DNA of 35,117 nucleotides. Source: an uncultured Flammeovirgaceae bacterium (GTDB taxonomy: Bacteria > Bacteroidota > Bacteroidia > Cytophagales > Cyclobacteriaceae). Each line of letters opens with the position of its first letter. Positions within the stretch are counted from its first letter, which is position 1. Of the stretch, positions 23,589 to 31,484 are shown one piece after another. A program made the position numbers and the translations under genes. The notes under the pieces were generated by a model. That model had not been told where the DNA came from. It saw nothing but the letters and a program-made list of their open reading frames with translations, and searched no databases. Location of the stretch: the NCBI GenBank assembly GCA_937899105.1, contig CALBPF010000359.1, positions 1 to 35,117 of the forward strand, given 5' to 3'.

Positions 23589-25946
23589 TCAAAATTTGAT
23601 ATTGTAGGTGACTGATGGAAGTATCGGAAACAGGTAAATAAGCCTGGCTTCTTTTCGATTAGGATCCTCTACGCCCTCATCATTTTCTAATGTTCTTGTG
23701 TAAATGGTAAAAGCATTTTTACGACTGTAGGCATTATAAATAGAAAATACCCAGCTGCTTTTCCACTTTCTACCTTCATTCTTTCTTGGTGTTAATGTGG
23801 CGGATAAATCCAAGCGGTGATAGTCCGGCAGTTTAAAGCCGTTTCGCTCCGTGATAAAGTCTACCTGGTAGTTTTCAAATTCATATTTGCCATTTGGCAA
23901 GGTGATTGGCCGGCCTGTGGTATAGGTAAAATTGCCGCCAAGCGTCCACTTATCGCTCAGCTCATAAGTAGCAACTATGTTAAAATTATGCCGCCTGTCG
24001 TAGTTGGCAAGAAATGGTTGACCTAGATTTACTTCGGGGATTTTTCTTTCGGTTTTAGACCATGTATAGCTCGTAAAACCTGTGAATCTGCCCTCGTTCT
24101 TCTGGAGCATTAATTCCAAGCCATACGACCATGAGTCACCTTGCCTATATTCTGTTACCAGGTCTTCATTGAAGAATATTTCAGCATTATCAGCAAAATC
24201 AGTAACATTATCAATGTCTTTATAATAGGCTTCCATTGAAAACTCGTATTGGTTGTTGTCAAAGTTTCTGAAATAACCAATAGCGGTTTGGTCAGCGATT
24301 TGAGGCTCCAGGTAAAGTGAGGAAGGCGCCCAGGTATTGAACGGGATAGGTACCGTACCGCTGGAAATTAAATGGGTATTCTGCACCATTCTATTGAAAG
24401 AAAGCTTCAATGAACTTCTCGGGTTTAGCATATAACGTGCAGAAAATCGGGGTTCAAGATTCAGGTAAGACTCTACCTCCTCAAACCGATTGAATGATAG
24501 CGTATCGGTGCGTTCAATATTTATATTATCGGTAACATCTTCATACAAATAAACAGCTGCGGGACCTACACTTTGGAAGAACGATAGTCGGGCTCCATAG
24601 AGTACGGTTAACTTATTGTTTAGCTTGCGCTGATGCTCTACATAAATGTTATGATCAAGAGCGTATTCTTTCTGAAGCTCAACTGTTGTAAATAAAGACT
24701 TGTCAGAATTTGGCTCAATGGTACCTGGAGAAAAATTCTGATAAGAAAGGTGATAGCCAAAATTAATCTCATTGGTAGGACTCACAAAATAGTTCAAATC
24801 TTCTTTAAATGTAAGCTGTTGAATGTTTGACGCCCATTTGAACCCCTGGGTGTCGTCATCAAGCTCAAGCTTGTAATCGAAATTACTTGCTATTAGTGAA
24901 GTATTGGAAAACAGACGGTCGTTAAATAAATGATTCCAACGAAACGTAGCTGTTGCGTTTCCCCAATCAAAACCAAAGGTATTATCAAAATCGAATACAT
25001 CCCTACCCAAATACAGCGCAGCAAAGAAGCGATTGTTATTATTATGTTTCCAATTCACCTTAGCATTCACATCATAGAAATAGACGGTGTTTTCTTCGCC
25101 AGCGGCTTTTAAAAACAAATCGACATACGATCTGCGGCCAGATACGATAAATGAGCTCTTATCTTTTCTTATAGGTCCCTGAAGCGTGAATCGGCTGGCT
25201 AAAGTGCCTATGCCTCCGCCTCCTTCCCTATCTTTATTGTTGCCATCTTTAGTTCGCACTTCGAGTATCGAAGATAACCTGCCGCCAAATCGGGCAGGGA
25301 TCCCACCCTTGTACAATTCCGTTTCTTTAATAACATCTGCATTAAAAACAGAAAACAGACCAAACAAATGAGAAGGGTCGTAGATGGGCGCCTCATCAAT
25401 CAAAATCAGGTTTTGGTCGGCGCTCCCACCACGTACAAAGAAGGCGGATGTACCTTCACCCGCTGACGAAACGCCCGGAAGCATTTGAATGGTTTTTATA
25501 ATATCCGGTTCGCCAAATAAAGCTGGGAGTCGTTTTACCTGCTTTACATTAATTTCATTTCGGCTCATTTTGATATCTGTAACATTCGCGTCAATAGCTT
25601 CCTCCTTTATTATAATCTCCTCCATTTGGGTAATCTGTATAGGAAGTTCAATATTAAATTCCTGATCTTTATCCAGAGTAATGGTTTTGACTACGGTTAG
25701 GTAGCCAACTGAACGGTAGGTTAACGTATAATCACCAGGTGCCAGGTTCAATGCATAAAAACCATAAACGTTACTAGCTGTGCCGGTTTTAAGTTCATTA
25801 ACATAAACGGTAACGCCTATAAGCTCTTCTCCATTTTCAGCATCCCGGACATACCCGTTAATAGTATGTTTCATTTGGCTATATGCGAACGAAGTAAGGA
25901 AAAATAGTAGCCCTGAAAATATCAGAACAAGTTTGATTGTTGTCAA
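23589..25946 (-). CDS. TonB-dependent receptor with carboxypeptidase-regulatory-like domain (first pair)
   Basis: 785 residues. Signal peptide (about 1-23, ending SFAYSQ), CarboxypepD_reg-like domain (TINGYVRDAENGEELIGVTV), plug (FFVRGGSADQNLILIDEAP; GGIPARFGGRLSSILEV) and barrel ending in PSVTYNIKF. Blocks such as YFYDVNAKVNW, GRDVF, FRWNHLF.DRLFSN and AIGYFRNF are shared with the second receptor, so the two are paralogues. It heads a four-gene run (receptor, DUF4249, receptor, DUF4249) and is divergent from the hydrolase gene, with a 151-nt spacer for promoters of both. Confidence 0.95.
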   Translation of the reverse strand: MTTIKLVLIFSGLLFFLTSFAYSQMKHTINGYVRDAENGEELIGVTVYVNELKTGTASNVYGFYALNLAPGDYTLTYRSVGYLTVVKTITLDKDQEFNIELPIQITQMEEIIIKEEAIDANVTDIKMSRNEINVKQVKRLPALFGEPDIIKTIQMLPGVSSAGEGTSAFFVRGGSADQNLILIDEAPIYDPSHLFGLFSVFNADVIKETELYKGGIPARFGGRLSSILEVRTKDGNNKDREGGGGIGTLASRFTLQGPIRKDKSSFIVSGRRSYVDLFLKAAGEENTVYFYDVNAKVNWKHNNNNRFFAALYLGRDVFDFDNTFGFDWGNATATFRWNHLFNDRLFSNTSLIASNFDYKLELDDDTQGFKWASNIQQLTFKEDLNYFVSPTNEINFGYHLSYQNFSPGTIEPNSDKSLFTTVELQKEYALDHNIYVEHQRKLNNKLTVLYGARLSFFQSVGPAAVYLYEDVTDNINIERTDTLSFNRFEEVESYLNLEPRFSARYMLNPRSSLKLSFNRMVQNTHLISSGTVPIPFNTWAPSSLYLEPQIADQTAIGYFRNFDNNQYEFSMEAYYKDIDNVTDFADNAEIFFNEDLVTEYRQGDSWSYGLELMLQKNEGRFTGFTSYTWSKTERKIPEVNLGQPFLANYDRRHNFNIVATYELSDKWTLGGNFTYTTGRPITLPNGKYEFENYQVDFITERNGFKLPDYHRLDLSATLTPRKNEGRKWKSSWVFSIYNAYSRKNAFTIYTRTLENDEGVEDPNRKEARLIYLFPILPSVTYNIKF

Positions 25947-26041
25947 TTTTTAAGTTTTTGATGGTATTGAGGTAAATTTTGAGTTAAAGACGCTCCAAAA
26001 ATCGAAATAGTTGACGTTTGATGAAAAAAAATGTTTGACGG

Positions 26042-26069
26042 TTGAAAAAGATGATTATTCTTAACTTTC
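26042..26069 (+). promoter_or_regulatory. Candidate promoter of the YheT-type hydrolase gene
   Basis: TTG (26042-26044), 17 nt, then TAACTTTC (26062-26069), one mismatch from TAnnTTTG. The implied transcription start is about 20 nt before the ATG at 26098. Confidence 0.3.
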
Positions 26070-26097
26070 TAGGATAGTTAACGCTGTCGATAGCCGA

Positions 26098-27048
26098 ATG
26101 AAATACAAACGTCCTTCCCTTTACTTTCATCCCCATATAGAAACCATAGCTCCCGCCCTACTACGAAAGATCAAAAACTTCTCGTATTCAAAGAGGCAGA
26201 GGATAAGCACCCCAGACAATGACTTTCTCGATCTTGACCTGCTAAAAAATGGCAACCAGTCGGTGGCAATCCTTTCTCACGGGTTGGAAGGTAACTCTAC
26301 CCGGCCTTATATACTTGGTATGGCCAGAGCCGTTGCCAACTCCGGTTATGACGTGCTTGCCTGGAACTACCGCGGCTGCGGTGAAGAAATGAATCGGAAG
26401 CTTCGTTTTTACCACAGCGGGGCCACTGATGATTTGCAGGTAATCATAGATCATGCGTTAAAAACTGGATATACATCCCTTCACTTGATCGGGTTCAGCT
26501 TGGGTGGCAATATCACGCTGAAATACCTTGGAGAGAAAGGTAAGGGTGTAAATTCTTCAATAAAATCTGCCGTAACCTTTTCCGTACCGCTGGACTTACA
26601 TACAAGTTGTATCCAGATTTCGAAACCCGGTAATTTTTTGTATGCCAAACGTTTCTTAAGAAACCTTAAGAAAAAGATCAGAATTAAAGCCAAGTCAATG
26701 CCGGATAAAATAGACACCGGCCCTCTCAAAGGATTGAAAACACTTATCGACTTTGATGACCACTACACAGCGCCCATTCATGGGTTCAAGAATGCAGTTA
26801 CTTATTATCACGATTGTAGTTCTATTCGCTTCGTAGATGACATCAAAATACCTACACTCATTGTAAACGCTATGAACGATCCTTTTCTTTCTAAAGAATG
26901 TTACCCTTTTGATCAGCTTCACGAACATCAGTTTGTGACATTTGAGGCGCCTGACCAGGGCGGACATGTAGGTTTTACAGAGCTGAAAAGTGATGGCATC
27001 TATTGGTCTGAGAAAAGAGCGGTAAATTTCATTAAAGCCAATACCTGA
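26098..27048 (+). CDS. YheT-family alpha/beta hydrolase
   Basis: 316 residues, with the layout of the YheT/ABHD-type hydrolase family. The opening HPHIETIAPALLR matches the family's usual start (N-terminal His-rich segment followed by DGD-type residues, here TPDNDFLDLDLL). Oxyanion-hole region HGLEGNSTRPY, nucleophile elbow GFSLGGN (Ser134), acid in NAMNDPF (Asp261) and catalytic His in GGHVGF (His290). The triad is complete. Substrates of bacterial members are poorly known (esterase activity). Soluble; no signal peptide. A DUF202 gene follows after 52 nt. Confidence 0.92.
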   Translation: MKYKRPSLYFHPHIETIAPALLRKIKNFSYSKRQRISTPDNDFLDLDLLKNGNQSVAILSHGLEGNSTRPYILGMARAVANSGYDVLAWNYRGCGEEMNRKLRFYHSGATDDLQVIIDHALKTGYTSLHLIGFSLGGNITLKYLGEKGKGVNSSIKSAVTFSVPLDLHTSCIQISKPGNFLYAKRFLRNLKKKIRIKAKSMPDKIDTGPLKGLKTLIDFDDHYTAPIHGFKNAVTYYHDCSSIRFVDDIKIPTLIVNAMNDPFLSKECYPFDQLHEHQFVTFEAPDQGGHVGFTELKSDGIYWSEKRAVNFIKANT

Positions 27049-27100
27049 TAAATGGGTGACGAAGCTTCAATTGTGGTGGATTACTAAGAATTAATGCCAG

Positions 27101-27388
27101 ATGATAAAAAAAATTTTAACCAGAAAGACCATAGATGAAAACAAGGTAGGACGAAATGACATTCTGGCAATAGAAAGGACCAAGTTAGCTAATGAACGTA
27201 CTTTTCTTGCTTACTTCCGAACTTGCATTGTTTTTACGAGTTCTGCCTTTGTCATACTTAAAGTCGAATTTCTGCAAAACCTAAGGTTTTTGAGTTATAC
27301 CCTTTTGGCTGTAGCTACCGTTTTATTACTTATTGGAGGCATTAGATTTATTTATGTAAGAAGGAAGATCAGAAAGTACTATCGCTAA
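27101..27388 (+). CDS. DUF202 small membrane protein
   Basis: 95 residues. The family signature is clear: LAIERTKLANERTFLAYFRT, then two hydrophobic helices (about 45-60 and 66-85) and a basic C-terminus (YVRRKIRKYYR). Family knowledge: DUF202 members are small inner-membrane proteins, related in eukaryotes to the VTC-complex membrane subunit; the bacterial role is undefined. Likely cotranscribed with the hydrolase upstream. The basic C-terminus is expected to be cytoplasmic. Confidence 0.9.
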   Translation: MIKKILTRKTIDENKVGRNDILAIERTKLANERTFLAYFRTCIVFTSSAFVILKVEFLQNLRFLSYTLLAVATVLLLIGGIRFIYVRRKIRKYYR

Positions 27389-27410
27389 ATTTTATTTCAT
27401 TCCATATTAA

Positions 27411-27439
27411 AAGCCCGGGCAGATGAACTGTCTGGGCTT
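27411..27439. terminator. Hairpin between convergent genes (DUF202 and PEPCK)
   Basis: 12-bp stem AAGCCCGGGCAG / CTGTCTGGGCTT (two G-U pairs on the plus strand) around loop ATGAA, between the DUF202 stop and the end of the PEPCK gene. On the minus strand it runs into TTTTAATA, so it could serve PEPCK; on the plus strand the stem is stronger but has no U-tract. Confidence 0.6.
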
Positions 27440-27465
27440 AAAACTAAACTAACACTAAAAATAAC

Positions 27466-29331
27466 CTAAACTCGCTCCGGAGCCAACCCCCATTTCTCTG
27501 GTGAGCGCCATAAACTTGAAAGTAGCAGTTCGCGCATGAATGTGAATTCTTTTGGAAGTTTGTCGTACATTCTTTCAAAGAGCTCTTCATGCAATAGCAC
27601 CTCTTTCTTCCAGACCTCCCGATCTATGGTCATGATTTCATCAAACTGTTCTCTGGTGAAATCAAGCCCTTCAAAATCCAGGTCTTCGAAACGTGGCATC
27701 CATCCGATAGGGCTTTCAACTGCTCCTGTTTCTCCATTCACTCTACCCAATATCCATTTCAATACACGGGTATTTTCTCCGAACCCAGGCCATTGGAAGT
27801 TACCTTCAGCATCTTTTCTGAACCAGTTCACAACGAACATTCTTGGAGGATTAGGTAGCTTACGACCAAATTGCAGCCAATGATTAAAGTAATCGGCCAT
27901 GTTATAGCCGCAGAACGGAAGCATAGCGAAAGGATCTCTCCTCACCTTTCCAACTTCTCCAAAGGCGGCAGCAGTCATTTCAGAACCTATTGTAGAGGCT
28001 GCATAGACTCCAAAGTTCCAGTTAGTAGCCTGGTATACCAGAGGAACTGCAGTACTTCTTCTACCACCTACTATAAAAGCGCTGATGGGCACACCTTCAG
28101 GGCTTTCCCACTCGCTATCGATGCTCGGGCATTGGCCTGCAGGCGTAGTAAATCTGGCATTTGGATGGGCCGCAGGTTTATCTGAGCCAGGGTCATACTG
28201 GTTTCCATGCCAATCGATGAGACCTTCCGGCGCTTCTTTGGTCATACCTTCCCACCATACATCTCCGTCAGGAGTCAAGGCTACGTTTGTGAAAATTGAG
28301 TTAGACTCAATGGTCTTCATGGCGTTGGGGTTGGTTTTATAGTTCGTTCCAGGAGCTACACCAAAATATCCGGCTTCCGGGTTAATGGCTCTAAGTTGAC
28401 CATCTTTATCAGGCTTGATCCATGCTATGTCATCCCCTACTGTAGTTATTTCCCACTCACCCATACTTTCCGGTGGGATCATCATAGCAAAGTTAGTCTT
28501 ACCACAAGCGCTTGTGAAGGCTGCCCCAACTTAGGTTTTTCTTCCAATTGGTTCTTTGGCGCCTAATATCAGCATGTGTTCGGCTAACCAGCCTTCTTCT
28601 TTTGCCATTACCGAGGCTATCCTTAAAGCAAAACATTTTTTTCCTAACAGTGCATTTCCACCGTACCCGGAACCGTAAGACATTATTGATCTTTCTTCAG
28701 GGAAGTGAACAATATATTTAGTTTCAGGATTACAAGGCCATTTCGCATCTTCCTGACCAGGTTCCAACGGTGCGCCAACGGTGTGCAGACACTTCACGTA
28801 TTCACCATCCTTACCCAACTGGTCGAGGGCAGCCCTACCCATTCGGGTCATAATTTTCATATTAACTGCTACATACTCAGAATCAGTTACTTCTATGCCA
28901 ATCTGGGAAATAGGAGAACCCAAAGGACCCATACAAAAGGGTATAACATACATGGTTCGCCCCTTCATCGATCCCTTAAATAAAGGATCAAGAGTTTTCT
29001 TCATCGCTCTGGGGTCCATCCAGTTATTAGTAGGCCCTGCATCAGACTCTAAGCGACTACAGATGTATGTTCTGTCTTCTACCCTTGCTACGTCACTCGG
29101 ATCAGAAAAGCAGGCGAAACTATTTGATCTTTTCTCCTCATTAAGCTTGATAAAAGTTCCTTTGCTAACAAGCAGGTCACATAATGCCTGGTATTCTTCC
29201 TGGGAGCCGTCACACCAGTATACATTTTCAGGCTCACAGCTCTCAACAAGCCCCTGTACCCAATTCTTGAGCTCCTTATGCTCAATTTGATCGGAATAGT
29301 CTTTTTTTAAACTCATGATTGCCTCTTCCAT
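27466..29331 (-). pseudogene. pckG: GTP-dependent phosphoenolpyruvate carboxykinase interrupted by an in-frame TAA
   Basis: Together the two parts encode a full-length GTP-type PEPCK of about 620 residues (oxaloacetate + GTP to PEP, the gluconeogenic step). The N-terminal part (29331 to the TAA at 28531-28533) has [35 protein letters not shown] and ends [11 protein letters not shown]. The sequence then continues in the same frame as [17 protein letters not shown], the P-loop (kinase-1) region, through [33 protein letters not shown] and [10 protein letters not shown] to a TAG at 27466. The TAA replaces the Tyr found here in other PEPCKs (KKY before LAAAFPSACGKTN in the human enzyme). Start: ATG at 29331, or ATG at 29316 preceded by GAGG; the TTG at 29412 is unlikely. 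As read, only a truncated, inactive N-terminal piece would be made. Confidence 0.88.
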
Positions 29332-29409
29332 TTTTGTTGTGGTTTTGGGTTTTGTAATTTCTATTTGAATCTCTTTCGAGGTTTGGCTTACCTTTTCAAT
29401 AAACCATAA

Positions 29410-29435
29410 CAAATCTACAGTTCAACTCTTGAGTT
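29410..29435 (-). promoter_or_regulatory. Candidate pckG promoter with overlapping palindrome
   Basis: On the minus strand TAGATTTG (29417-29410) is an exact TAnnTTTG box, about 75-80 nt before the PEPCK ATG. No TTG lies at the usual distance upstream. The palindrome AACTC TT GAGTT (29424-29435) sits in the spacer region, where a regulator could block or replace -33 recognition. Confidence 0.35.
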
Positions 29436-29442
29436 AATGGTG

Positions 29443-29458
29443 ACGTTCGTCAGAACGT
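29443..29458. repeat. Inverted repeat ACGTTC-gtca-GAACGT
   Basis: Perfect 6+6 inverted repeat with a 4-nt spacer in the 251-nt spacer between PEPCK and the SRAP-like gene. Possible regulator-binding site or small hairpin; no regulator can be named. Confidence 0.35.
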
Positions 29459-29582
29459 GATATGACATAACTCGATGAAAACGGTTGCGGACGTAACTTT
29501 TTGAGGGTAATGATGCCAGGTAAAAAAAGCATTTATCCATTAACTAGTAAGTATTTTGACGTTATCCTCTTAGATTAGTAAT

Positions 29583-30278
29583 GTGACTGATAGATATACC
29601 ATTACCACTAATAAAAACACCCTTCTGGTACAATTTAATTTAGAAAGTATAGACGGTTATGTACCCAGTTACAATGCTGCACCCGCACATATCTTACCTG
29701 TAATAACCATGGGATCAGCCGGTCTTTCCTTCTTCTATTGGGGGCAAATCCCGGAGCGGGCTAAAAACAAGTCTATAAGTCAAAAGCTTCTGTATATCGA
29801 TGGTGAATCGCTCATTACAAAACAGCTACTTCATAAAGACCTGTTAGAGCAGAGATGCCTCATTGTTGCTGATGGATTTTATGGCTGGAAACGAATAAGT
29901 AAGAAAGGCAAGGTAGCCCATCGCATAACTTTCAAAGAAAATGAAGTTCTTGGATTTGGCGGTACTTGGGAAGAATTTGAAAATGACGATGGTGAAGTAG
30001 TTCATACTTTTAAGATCATTACCACTCCATCAAATGCATTAGTAGATGCCATGTCACCTCGAATGCCATTAATGCTAGGTCGTGAGCAGGAAAAGTTATG
30101 GTTAGATAAGGAAACCGACATTAGTTCGTTATTAGATCTGATTAAGCCTTACTCAGTCAGCAAGATGCATCTCTACACCGTATCCCCGAAAGTAAAAGAT
30201 CCTAATTTTAACCATCCCTCCCTTATCGAGCCCTTTGCTCCTACAGATCAGTTCGGGAATTACTCGCTTTTCGATTGA
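29583..30278 (+). CDS. SRAP-fold protein (HMCES/YedK family) lacking the catalytic residues
   Basis: 231 residues from GTG. The fold signature of SOS-response-associated peptidases is recognisable: SYNAAPAHILPVI (Asn31 kept), RCLIVADGFYGWK, GTWEEFENDDGEVVHTFKIITTPSNALVD, SPRMPLML. Known members start MCGR, and Cys2 cross-links to abasic DNA. Here the start reads (M)TDRYT with no Cys. The active-site Glu of GFYEW is Gly101, the His of HDRMP is Ser158 (SPRMP), and the Arg of the NARxE motif is replaced (YIDGE). The protein should therefore not form the usual DNA-protein cross-link. The GTG overlaps an ATGTGA. The TPR gene follows after 7 nt and is probably cotranscribed. Confidence 0.82.
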   Translation: MTDRYTITTNKNTLLVQFNLESIDGYVPSYNAAPAHILPVITMGSAGLSFFYWGQIPERAKNKSISQKLLYIDGESLITKQLLHKDLLEQRCLIVADGFYGWKRISKKGKVAHRITFKENEVLGFGGTWEEFENDDGEVVHTFKIITTPSNALVDAMSPRMPLMLGREQEKLWLDKETDISSLLDLIKPYSVSKMHLYTVSPKVKDPNFNHPSLIEPFAPTDQFGNYSLFD

Positions 30279-30285
30279 GTAAAAC

Positions 30286-31455
30286 ATGAGGATCTTATTA
30301 TTTCTTACAGCTTACCTACTGAATTTTTCCTCCTTCAGCCAAGACAGATTAAGTTTGATTATAAAGGCTGAAGACCAACTTATCTCAGGTGATACAACAG
30401 AAGCCTTGAACACATTCAAAAATGTATTAGAGGATTTCCCCCGAAGCTTCAGCGCTACCAAAAGACTATCTGAAGTTTATTACTACCTAAAAGACTATCA
30501 TAACGCTATCCTTTATGTAAATATAGCAATAGAGATAGCTGAGGATTATTTTTTTGAGAGCGGTGAACATAAAAATACAGCTCAATACCGTCTGGATCTG
30601 GCCGATGCACATCACCTTAAAGGTTTGATCCGCATGAAACAGTTTCGTTTCAAAGACGCCCTTAACCAAGTCAATCAGGCTTTGCAGTTTGACTCATTAA
30701 ACACTGCCATTCAGTTGGACAGAGCTATGATATATTTCACGGCTAATGATTTAGATAGCGCCAGATATTATCTTCAGTCATTAAAGTCTCAACCCGAGAT
30801 CAGAAGTAAGGTATTATTTAGCATAGCTAATGCTTACTACAAGGAAAAGAGACTTGATAGCGCCCTTTATTATTATGACGAAGTAATCCATTATTATCCA
30901 ATATTTAAAGCAGCCCATCATTATAGGGGGATGGTATTGACTGAAATGCAGCGCTACAGGAAGGCGGTTGAAGCTTATTCGACATATATTCAGCTGGACA
31001 GCTCATCTGAAGAGGTTTTTTTCAGAAGGGCAGTTTTACTGAATGAATTAGCCGATATGACCGAGGCTCTTAAAGATTGGTCGAAAGTCATTGAATTGAA
31101 TAATGAAAACCAGGAGGCTTACAGAAATAGAGGGCTAACCTATTTCCAACTAGGTAATTATGATAAAGCGATTCAGGATTTTGACAAAGCCCTTGAACTG
31201 GAGCCTGACCAGGCTTATACAGAAATTAACCGCGGGTATTCACACTATTTAGTTAACGATCTAAAACAGGCGCTTATGGATTTGGATAATGGCATAAAGA
31301 AAATGCCAAGGTATTATTTTGGCTATTATTTTAGAGCCTTAGTTCATCTACAACTGAAAAATAGGAAACAGGCTTGTAATGATGCCAAGCGCGCCGCAGC
31401 GTTGGGAATGGCGGAATCAGCGATGGATGATTTGGTATTGAAGAAGTGTTTTTAA
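30286..31455 (+). CDS. Tetratricopeptide-repeat protein with signal peptide
   Basis: 389 residues. The N-terminus MRILLFLTAYLLNFSSFSQ is a signal peptide, so the protein is exported. The rest is a series of about nine to ten TPR units (for example AYRNRGLTYFQLGNYDKAIQ, AFRRAVLLNELADMTEAL-like and EINRGYSHYLVNDLKQALM). TPR arrays bind peptides or protein partners; no catalytic domain is visible. It begins 7 nt after the SRAP-like gene and converges on a lipoprotein gene with 29 nt between them. No specific function can be assigned. Confidence 0.9.
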   Translation: MRILLFLTAYLLNFSSFSQDRLSLIIKAEDQLISGDTTEALNTFKNVLEDFPRSFSATKRLSEVYYYLKDYHNAILYVNIAIEIAEDYFFESGEHKNTAQYRLDLADAHHLKGLIRMKQFRFKDALNQVNQALQFDSLNTAIQLDRAMIYFTANDLDSARYYLQSLKSQPEIRSKVLFSIANAYYKEKRLDSALYYYDEVIHYYPIFKAAHHYRGMVLTEMQRYRKAVEAYSTYIQLDSSSEEVFFRRAVLLNELADMTEALKDWSKVIELNNENQEAYRNRGLTYFQLGNYDKAIQDFDKALELEPDQAYTEINRGYSHYLVNDLKQALMDLDNGIKKMPRYYFGYYFRALVHLQLKNRKQACNDAKRAAALGMAESAMDDLVLKKCF

Positions 31456-31484
31456 CCTGGCTGGAACAAAGAGCTAGAAGTTAG

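Noticed and set aside
19288..25946. A SusC/SusD polysaccharide utilisation locus
   Set aside because: There is no SusD-like protein, glycoside hydrolase or sulfatase; the receptors are of the shorter type paired with DUF4249.
28531..28533. Selenocysteine or pyrrolysine recoding in PEPCK
   Set aside because: The stop is TAA, not TGA or TAG, the expected residue is Tyr, and TAA is used as a normal terminator by neighbouring genes such as alaS and pdhC.
28781..29290. 169-residue plus-strand ORF antisense to pckG
   Set aside because: The opposite strand encodes clearly conserved PEPCK; the ORF shows no recognisable protein features.
27466..29412. A frameshift splitting pckG
   Set aside because: The distance from the TAA to the downstream ATG is a multiple of three and the intervening codons encode conserved PEPCK sequence, so the frame is unchanged.
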